From: Aquatica leii
Taxonomy: Eukaryota; Arthropoda; Insecta; Coleoptera; Lampyridae
Reading direction: 5' to 3'
DNA: 64,000 nucleotides
NCBI GenBank assembly: GCA_035610365.1
Contig: CM069439.1
Coordinates: 1,674,001 to 1,738,000, forward strand
The translations under genes were made by a program, and so were the position numbers. Under the pieces are notes generated by a model. It worked only from the letters and a program-made list of their open reading frames with translations, did not search any database and had not been told where the DNA came from. Shown one piece after another: positions 57,001 through 64,000 of this stretch (within the stretch, counting starts at the first letter, position 1; each line of letters opens with the position of its first letter).

Positions 57001-57855
57001 GGTATAGTTGAAAATACTATATAGAAGTTTATAATTATGTAATATTTTTCTAAATCTTGCTCTACACGTTTTATAGTACTCAGTTTTATTTTTTATGCAA
57101 TGGGCTGGACGCTTCTACATAGTCTTATCTGCGTTTTGAAAAAGTTTTTTTTCGGTCGACCCAAAATATCACCACTGTTCTGCCGATCTTGTCTTGTAAC
57201 GTTTTTTGGCATTTTGCGAATAAAAAAATAAATTTATCACAACACAACAAACCGAGCGAAAATTCAGCTACAAACGAACGAACACAAACAAAAATTAACG
57301 GAAAACTACGATAAAGTTTTAGCGTTCCGGTACACAACCGCTCGGCAGAAAGTGTGCCTGTAAACTGATTTATATACAATATACCGTAAATGTACAATAT
57401 ATACAAGTTTAGTTTACATACCTACAAAGACCCATAAAAATAGAAAGTAATTTAAAGATTAAAATGGGATTTGGAACAACTTCCAAGTAGGCACGTCACG
57501 CAGTTACCAGGCAGGTATAAAAATCGAGCATGAGCGTCAGTCGCTTGAAACGCAATTTCTTCGTTAGTTTTGCTTCGACTTACTTGAAATTTTGACACAA
57601 TACTCATGACATATTGTACATTTAGAATTTTTTTTAAATACAAAAAAAATTTAACCTTCCTTTATATTTAATAAACAAACTACTACTTTAACATTTAATA
57701 TTTTGTCTAAAATATCGGTAAAACTTGGTATCCTCTGTCGGATACTATATACAAGTTTCTCTGTAATTTGGGTGTTTTTTAAGAAGTTTCACATTTCTGT
57801 CACATTAATTCCATAACATTTCTTTCTCACACTCCACCCGCGTTGAAATCAAAAC
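57001..57855. other. No gene recognised; 5' flank of the Mutator-like element
   Basis: Two minus-strand frames (57125-57406 and 57452-57643) lack recognisable motifs. The true 5' coding exon or terminal repeat of the Mutator-like element might lie here, but I cannot identify it. Confidence 0.4.
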
Positions 57856-57859
57856 AAAT

Positions 57860-59385
57860 GCTTCCATTTTATCTTTGGCATGCAGAGCACGGTAAATCTT
57901 GACGGTATTACTTACACAATTTCACCTGGACAGCTCTTACACTTCTACTTTCAAAAACCAGCATTGTATCTCGTTCTGATTAGTCTCCATAATTGCACAC
58001 GAGTGTTATGCGATGACGCGTCAGTTTTTTCATCCGAAAGTAGTGAGATCATTTCTTTTCTGGCGGATTGACGACAAGGTCTCCATCATGTGGTCTACCT
58101 ATTACCGTTCTTTTACTAAACGTTAATTGCAAATTTGAAGTGTTGATACAAAACGATTATTTATCAGTCAGCTTCATGATGGCATTATCTTGAATCGATG
58201 TTCTAACACGTGATGCAACTTGGTCGATTGGTAATTAATTCTTCAGTTTCGTTACAGCAAATTCAACGGTTTATGACTTGTCTCTAAATTAAAAAAAAAT
58301 ACGTTCTTTGAATGGCAAAGCAACAACCAGAAAACTTAAGAAAATTTGAATTTAAAAATGAATACGACTTATCTATTGTTCACTAAACAATTTTAATCCG
58401 TTATATAATTAAATGTATTAACATCTAATTAAATCTAATATAAAATTACTTATTGAAAGATCATTTCATTGAGAGATTTTGTTGATAGACTAACCCGCTT
58501 CAAACAAAAAAAACTATACGCCCCCGGGTTTCTACAGAACAATCACTTTAACCCATTCGCCCAGGTATTTTTAAAAATAAACTGAACTCTTATTAAACTT
58601 TAATTGTCAAGAGATTAATTTTGCCTTTACATTGGCATATATTAAATCATCGGAATTTTTCAAATACCCAAAAACGAATCAATGTAAAATATTAAAATAC
58701 TTGTTCTAAATAAAATTTGGCAATTAAAGATACTCATAATATAATTAGTGTGTATGCAAAAAGTACGGTTACTAAGCTGTTTATCAATATGACATTATAA
58801 GTAATTGTTCAAAAAAATTAATATTACATTTGGCAATTAAGGTAACCTATTCAGAATAATGACATGCCAATTTTAAGTATTATGTTTGACTAGTGGATTA
58901 ATTAACATTACTAGATGAAATTATTTATAGTCGTTTCATTTAGTTTTTGATAGGAAATGTAAAACAAAGAATTAAGATATTTTTGTATTCTAATTACTTT
59001 TTATGTAAGGGTTATTTATATACCTGATTGTAAAGGTAGCCAAAAACATATTATAATTGTTGTCATTTCATTGTTCTTTAATTAATTTCACAAATTTGAA
59101 TGCGGCGTTGCTTTCTATATTTTTTATTGTTATTTTAATCACATATGGAGACATATACCTGATATACCTGTTACGGAAACGATAGACGTATATAATTGAA
59201 CTAAAGGAGTTTTAAGTTTTCAGTACGTGAAAAGTAAATAAAAAGGTGTAACGTAAAAATGTAATGTGCCCAGAAGATTACAATGTTTACTGCACGCTCG
59301 TAAGATGGGTTTATTTTTTAGACTGTGACAACGTCCTTCAATTTCTACGTGTAGGTGTCCATTTTCACTGTCTATGACTAGCTTT
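57860..59385 (-). mobile_element. Tc1-like transposon, copy III, inverted relative to copy I
   Basis: The minus strand starts with the terminal repeat from 59385 (AGACAGTGAAAATGGACACC, then GAAGGACGTTGTCACAGTCT), which is the inverse of the copy I right end; this copy retains nearly the whole 5' terminal repeat. The noncoding region 59230-58900 (CAACGCCGCATTCAAATTTG, GTGAAATTAATTAAAGAAC) matches copies I and II. The coding part has TEELITNRPSC near 58225, LLSDEKTDASSHNTRVQLW near 58038-57980 (first Asp block), and YNAGF near 57960. It stops near 57860 before the right terminal repeat. Confidence 0.65.
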
Positions 59386-59429
59386 AAAATATAAACGAAA
59401 AAAACAGCAATAAAATAATTATTCAAAAT

Positions 59430-61390
59430 AAAAAGTATTTAAGTAAGAATATTGTTTAATTCCGTAGTTTACGATTTTTATAAATATTTTTTAACCACAT
59501 GAGCATATAGTTTTATCTAGGTTTAGTGGTGTAATTTTTAATCATGCAAATATTAAATATTTGTTTCATACGAAAGCTATTGTTTTCATTTAATCTATTA
59601 TATAAAGTACGGATTTGTTCTATTTCAGCAAATAAATAAAATTATATAAAAGCATAGTGTGAACTTTCGCAACTGTCAGGAATTTTCCTACTCTTTTTCA
59701 TATATGTTTTTAATCGTGTAAAATCAAAAACATAAATATTTTAATTGTGCCTTAAGTAAATTGTAATTACTATATTTTTTGTATTAATCAATCACAGGTT
59801 TGCGTATTTTACTCGCAGTAACATTAATTTCTTGTTTGTTAATACGAGATTACTTAGTACTATAACAATAAACATTATGTTTTTGCGTATGCTTTTATGC
59901 CATTTTTAGAATGAATAACAATTGAAAATAAGTAAACAATACAAAGGGTTATTTTTGGTTTCTTTGAATGTATCCAAATAAATTTTACACTAGAAAATGG
60001 CAGATATCGTGTTTTGAAGCCATTCACGAAACTACGAGATTATAGAAAATTGTTGTAATAAACATAAACACGAAATTGAAAGTTAATAAATATTTAAAAA
60101 AAACTGGGAATAAATAGTTTGAGTTTGAAACGAATTACAACTAAAGAAAATATAAAATTTGTGTGTTACATAAATCAATAATGGCTTGTTCTAATATTAG
60201 TATTGAAGCAACTACGTCAAATTAAATTTAGATGGACAGTTCACGCCGTGCTCTTAAATTTCCGCTCGGAGATTAAAGTATAAAATATTGGCGATAAATG
60301 AATTATTGTAATTAAAACTGAGTTCTAAAGAGAGCAATAAAAGTAAATTTTTGATAAAAGTACATACTTCACAACTGAACGATTCACTGAAAACTGAACT
60401 TTTTTTATAACATTCTTCATATAACTATAGAAGAAAATATTACGATTTTCGTTGTTTTTTACTGTACGTGATAAATTGAAGCATCTGTTTGACGTCGTTT
60501 ATTTATAATAAACATTTTTGTGGTTTAGTTGAAACGTTTTGCCTACTTATTTCGAACACGTGCGATGATGCTTGTGATACATTGCATGTAGACGTTATGA
60601 CTATTAACAAAGTTTCTTTTTTCCCATTTCCTTTAATTTGTAAACGTCTCCTAAATAACATTACATTTATCATAAAAAAATAGCAATTTTTAAAGATTCT
60701 TTTTGTAATTGTGTTCTTCTTATAAAGAAATTTTGTTCATTACCGTTCCGTAATAGCCACAGTAAAAAAATTGTGAAAGAATCTGACTTTCAAATTATTT
60801 AAACGTGGAATTATACATTTTTAAATAAATTATTTGATAATAACTTTAAATAAAACAAACACAACATTTCTAAATAGAAGTGAAAATGTTGCAAGATCGT
60901 TTGTATTGCAAGGAAAAGGATTCATAAATATTGCGTTGAAGTTAGAAATCACTACTAGTGCGGGTGTGTCTTTGAATTATTAATCACAACTGTTGCTCCA
61001 ACAGAATTGCGACTCCATGGTTTCGTATATCAGTTAAGAGCACATTTATAGCTATGTAATAGGTACAGTATCAATTATAAACCAACACGGAATATGTTCC
61101 TCAAGACTTACAATTTCATATTGAATTTGAAATCGTACAAAACCCATGTATTACCTTAACGTGTTTTTTGTTTATAAAAAAGGTAACATCTCAATTTGTA
61201 ATTAATTTATTATTCTGTTACGTATAACATAAACTGTTTAAATTAGAGTAACAAGTGTTGCATATTTATTACATATATTATTTTTGCAATTAGCACACAC
61301 TATTTTCCTTTTGCGGTCAATTTTTGGGAAATGCTTAGCAAAATTATGCATTTGTTTTTTTAGGTGTATAGCTTGCCATTTGTAGAGAAT
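59430..61390. other. AT-rich sequence, no gene recognised
   Basis: No element can be identified. A 64-codon frame at 60489-60683 has no recognisable motif. Confidence 0.5.
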
Positions 61391-61394
61391 AGCG

Positions 61395-62420
61395 CCCTAC
61401 AGTGAGACAGGTTCTACAGTGAGTGCTGTATTTACCTGAAAAACTTCTACATTAAACTAACAACAATGATCTATTATCCCATCTCCCCAGTCTAATGGTA
61501 ATCTTGAAGCTGATAGTTACGTTCTATGTAAGTGACTGTAATATCAGTGGGAAAATTGAGTACATTGTCGCAACCTTTCGTCACTGCTTAATGCTGGTAA
61601 GACAAAATTGAGAAAGTGAAACATGTCTTACTGTAGAACGCAAGCAAAATTGATCATACATTAATATCGTACTTAGTCTGGATTTAAAAGTTAAATTTTG
61701 GTTTTAGAGTAAAGAAAATGAATAAAGCAAAAGAAAATTAAACATGTGATGTGGGAACCTATCTCTATGGTGCTCAAATATGACGAGAGAAGATTATTTA
61801 CGAAGGAGGAACTAGGCATGCCGAAAACCTGGAAAGTTTGAAGACACAGGTAGGAAATGGACCTTCGGCTGTTATTAACAACACCGGAGGGGTGCAGTTT
61901 AGCAAGGGCTGCAATGAACACAATGTAAACTTGTTTTTTAATTAGTTACGCACATGTTACTTAACAAGTGTACACTTCAGTAATGGCACAAGGATTTTTA
62001 ACCTAGACGAGACTGCAACCATCACACAACAAAAACATTATATAAAAATCTTTGCAGAAAGAGTTTCTAAACGTATCAGCAAGATAACTTCAGGAAAAAA
62101 AGAAGACTTGTTATAACGTGCATGATTGATGTAGCGTGTCTTCAAAAGCAAACCCTTCCATACTACTTTATAACAATCACGAGAGTCATATGTACAGTAT
62201 ATTCAATTAGCAAAAGATAACGGTGTAACAATTTTAAATTAAATTCCACTCATAAATTACAGCCATTAGACGTTGAATTTTTTGGTCTTTTTCAAAACTT
62301 TTATAACACTGCAGTAGACAGCTGGATGCTTCAGAATCCTGAACGTTCGTTTAGTTTTGAAACGCATAGAAACTGTAATATCATTCAAGATGATTCGAGG
62401 TGATTACCGAAATCTTCTCA
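61395..62420 (+). pseudogene. CENP-B/Jerky-type (pogo superfamily) transposase, second copy, decayed
   Basis: Coding blocks in order: LFTKEELGMPK near 61797; TPEGCSLARAAMNT near 61880-61925, the block before the catalytic domain; YTSVMAQGF near 61975; then, after a large gap in similarity, NPSILLYNNHESHM at 62151-62192 (normally LLL.DNH.SH, second Asp block, here D changed to N), THKLQPLDVEFFGLFQNF from 62248 and YNTAVDSWMLQNPE. The segment carrying the first catalytic Asp is missing. Near 61397 the phrase CTACAGTGAGACAGGTTC, with CTACAGTGAG repeated 17 bases on, may be a remnant of the left terminal repeat, as such elements often begin CAGTG. The sequence differs from the copy at 39060, so this is a different subfamily. 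Confidence 0.75.
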
Positions 62421-62429
62421 AAACCGATA

Positions 62430-62930
62430 AAGCAAAAATATAAAAGGTGTACAAAGGAAGTGTAAAGAATAGGTCTAAATAAATAGTGTTTAACGCGGGT
62501 GGCCAGTGAAAATACAACATCGTGTAAGTGTACGTGTTGTCAACATAAACAAATACCATTTTAAGATAAACCAAAGTGCGACACTGTTTCTAAAGTCATG
62601 TATAAATTACTTGTAAGTTGTTACATGTTATTAGTTAGTTTAATTAAAAATTAATTATATTTAATAAGCATATTTAAAATCGTGTAAGTACTTAGTTTAC
62701 GAATAAGTTAATTTTAAAATTTGTTACGTTGGTTTAAGATGTAGGACAGTTTTGCGTCTCGGTAATTTAATATTTTGTAAATAAACAAGTAATTAGCTCG
62801 CGATTCGCGTGTGTTTATATATTTAGTTCATTAAACCTTTTCTTTTATTAGTGTGTCATTTAATAATAAAAAATTCCGTTGTTCTTAAAATTTAGTGCTA
62901 AAAAATAAAATAATAGTACGTGAATGAACA
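62430..62930 (+). mobile_element. Probable LTR or leader of a Gypsy element
   Basis: This stretch precedes the gag-like region. It has a TAAATAAAC polyadenylation-like signal at about 62777, followed by GCTCGCGATTCGCGTGTG and AGTTCATTAAACC, the style of the end of a Gypsy LTR. The other LTR lies outside the window, so the limits cannot be set. Confidence 0.35.
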
Positions 62931-63660
62931 ATGACGACAAAGAAACTTAGTGATCTAGAAATAAGTTGTACTAAAATTGTGTTACAACAACGGCTTTGTT
63001 TGAAGATTTTGGTAACCTTATTAGAAGAATTGATGACAATTATCAGAAAATGGAAGAAAAACTGTCCGAATATTCTAAAAAAAAACTATGAAGAACAAAT
63101 ACAGTTTAGTGTAGAGAACCAGATTAAAACTGTTTAGGAAAAAATGAAAAACATTATTTTGAATGTAGGAGAAGCAGTAGAAGAGAAGATAGAAGAAGTA
63201 AAAGACCGATTAGAACAGAAGAAAATCTAAGAACCATAGAAAACAAACTACAGCAAAAATTAGAAGAAACAATACAACTGCTTAAAAAAAGAATGAACAA
63301 AATGAATTACCATAGTGAACGAAGTATCACGAGCGAAGAGTTGTTAATGGATCATCGGGAAGAAAGCACTAACAAGTTTAAAGTTGTACCTCCAAAGTTT
63401 GATAGTAAAGTTCCATGGTCAACTTACTGCAAACAGTTTGAAGCTGCAGCTATAGCTAATGGTTAGAATAACAAGCAGAATCCAACGTCTTTAATCGTGA
63501 AGAAGCACTTGGAGTTTTACAGACTGTTCCTGGCAACCTCCAAGGAAATTACACAAAGTTAATTTCACGTTTAGAAATGAGATATAAAGATGCTCATCTA
63601 CAATAGATGTACTAAACCTAAATAAAAAATTGAGTTCAGAAATCTGCGGAACACGTGTCT
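62931..63660 (+). pseudogene. Gypsy gag remnant
   Basis: A coiled-coil-rich N-terminal part (62990-63310; EEKLSEYSKK, EKIEEVKDRLEQKK, several frames) is followed by FKVVPPKFDSKVPWSTYCKQ near 63379-63438, then FEAAAIANG, LGVLQTVPGNLQGNYTKL near 63512-63560 and LEMRYKDAHLQ to about 63603. This is the capsid core of Gypsy gag proteins of insects (L..P.FDG...W..Y..QFE..A..N.W, then A...L, then L...F). At least three stops and two frame changes break it. The pol region would lie beyond the window. Confidence 0.7.
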
Positions 63661-64000
63661 GTTGGAAATTGAAAATAAGAGAACGTAAAAAATACTCAGG
63701 TAAGTATTTTATAAACATAGGATAATTTCCTATTTAAAATTTGCAAATTAGTGAAATTGCTGCTTATCTTAACTCGCTTTGAAAATTATTTTTGTCACCG
63801 AATATAATTTAATTTAAAAAATATTTTATTCGTCGTTCATAAGCAGTAAAATAATGATTAAATTTTTGTAAGTGATTTAAAACTAGTTAAATGATAACGT
63901 TTTATTTAATATTCAGAATAAGTTAAACAACAATTGCATTTTTCTCAGCGTTCAAAATTATTGAAACTGTCACTCAAAAATAACGATTAGGTTTTATGTA
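63661..64000. other. No gene recognised
   Basis: Gag similarity fades here. The remaining AT-rich sequence may be an insertion or deletion derivative inside the Gypsy element. Confidence 0.4.

Noticed and set aside
1-64000. CRISPR arrays, bacterial operons, rRNA and tRNA genes.
   Set aside because: No regularly spaced repeats, ribosome-binding sites, tRNA box A/B with matching arms, or rRNA-like blocks were seen. All coding similarity is to eukaryotic transposable elements.

Overview
This is a very AT-rich, intron-poor-looking stretch of eukaryotic nuclear DNA with no ordinary host gene that I can recognise. No reading frame exceeds about 163 codons. Every stretch of protein homology I can read belongs to a transposable element (TE), and nearly all are broken by stops, frameshifts and deletions. 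The mixture (Jockey/R1-like and other LINEs, Penelope-like element, Gypsy LTR elements, Tc1/mariner, CENP-B/Jerky-type, Mutator-like, a DUF7869-like repeat protein) points to an insect with a large repeat-rich genome; hemipteran or coleopteran would fit, but the species cannot be fixed from the sequence. All family calls are by eye from remembered motifs, without a database search, and element limits are approximate.

Layout. 2-5 kb: LINE RNase H remnant and a 1.7-kb-spaced direct repeat. 9.4-10.0 kb: RTE/SINE-like repeat. 11.1-14.2 kb: two head-to-tail copies of the 3' part of one LINE, the second with a YADD reverse transcriptase. 17.9-18.5 kb: an unexplained GC-richer island. 19.3-22.8 kb: an endonuclease/RT LINE on the minus strand, head to head with a plus-strand LINE 3' end. 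26.0-29.0 kb: a decayed Gypsy element with zinc knuckle, protease, RT, RNase H and integrase in order. 30.5-31.0 kb: DUF7869-like pseudogene. 34.7-39.05 kb: an array of about 1.05-kb monomers, each containing a large imperfect palindrome, interrupted by a 0.78-kb insertion. 39.06-40.16 kb: Jerky/CENP-B-type transposase.

43.7-44.5 kb: IS630/Tc1-type transposase with most of its core deleted. 46.3-47.0 kb: possible transposase tail. 47.7-48.0 and 51.6-52.2 kb: Penelope-like pieces. 49.2-50.6, 54.4-54.9 and 57.9-59.4 kb: three copies of one Tc1-like transposon, the outer two inverted. 53.2-54.2 kb: two mariner-like elements abutting at a shared TA palindrome. 55.7-57.0 kb: Mutator-like transposase, the best preserved coding region. 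61.4-62.4 kb: a second Jerky-type transposase. 62.4-63.7 kb: start of another Gypsy element (leader and gag), which continues beyond the window.

There is no operon or pathway here. The elements interact only by insertion into one another, and the nesting gives a relative order of events: the palindromic array is older than the insertion in its third monomer, and the mariner pair is likely the product of one element landing at the end of another. Gaps between elements are AT-rich DNA in which I see no gene.
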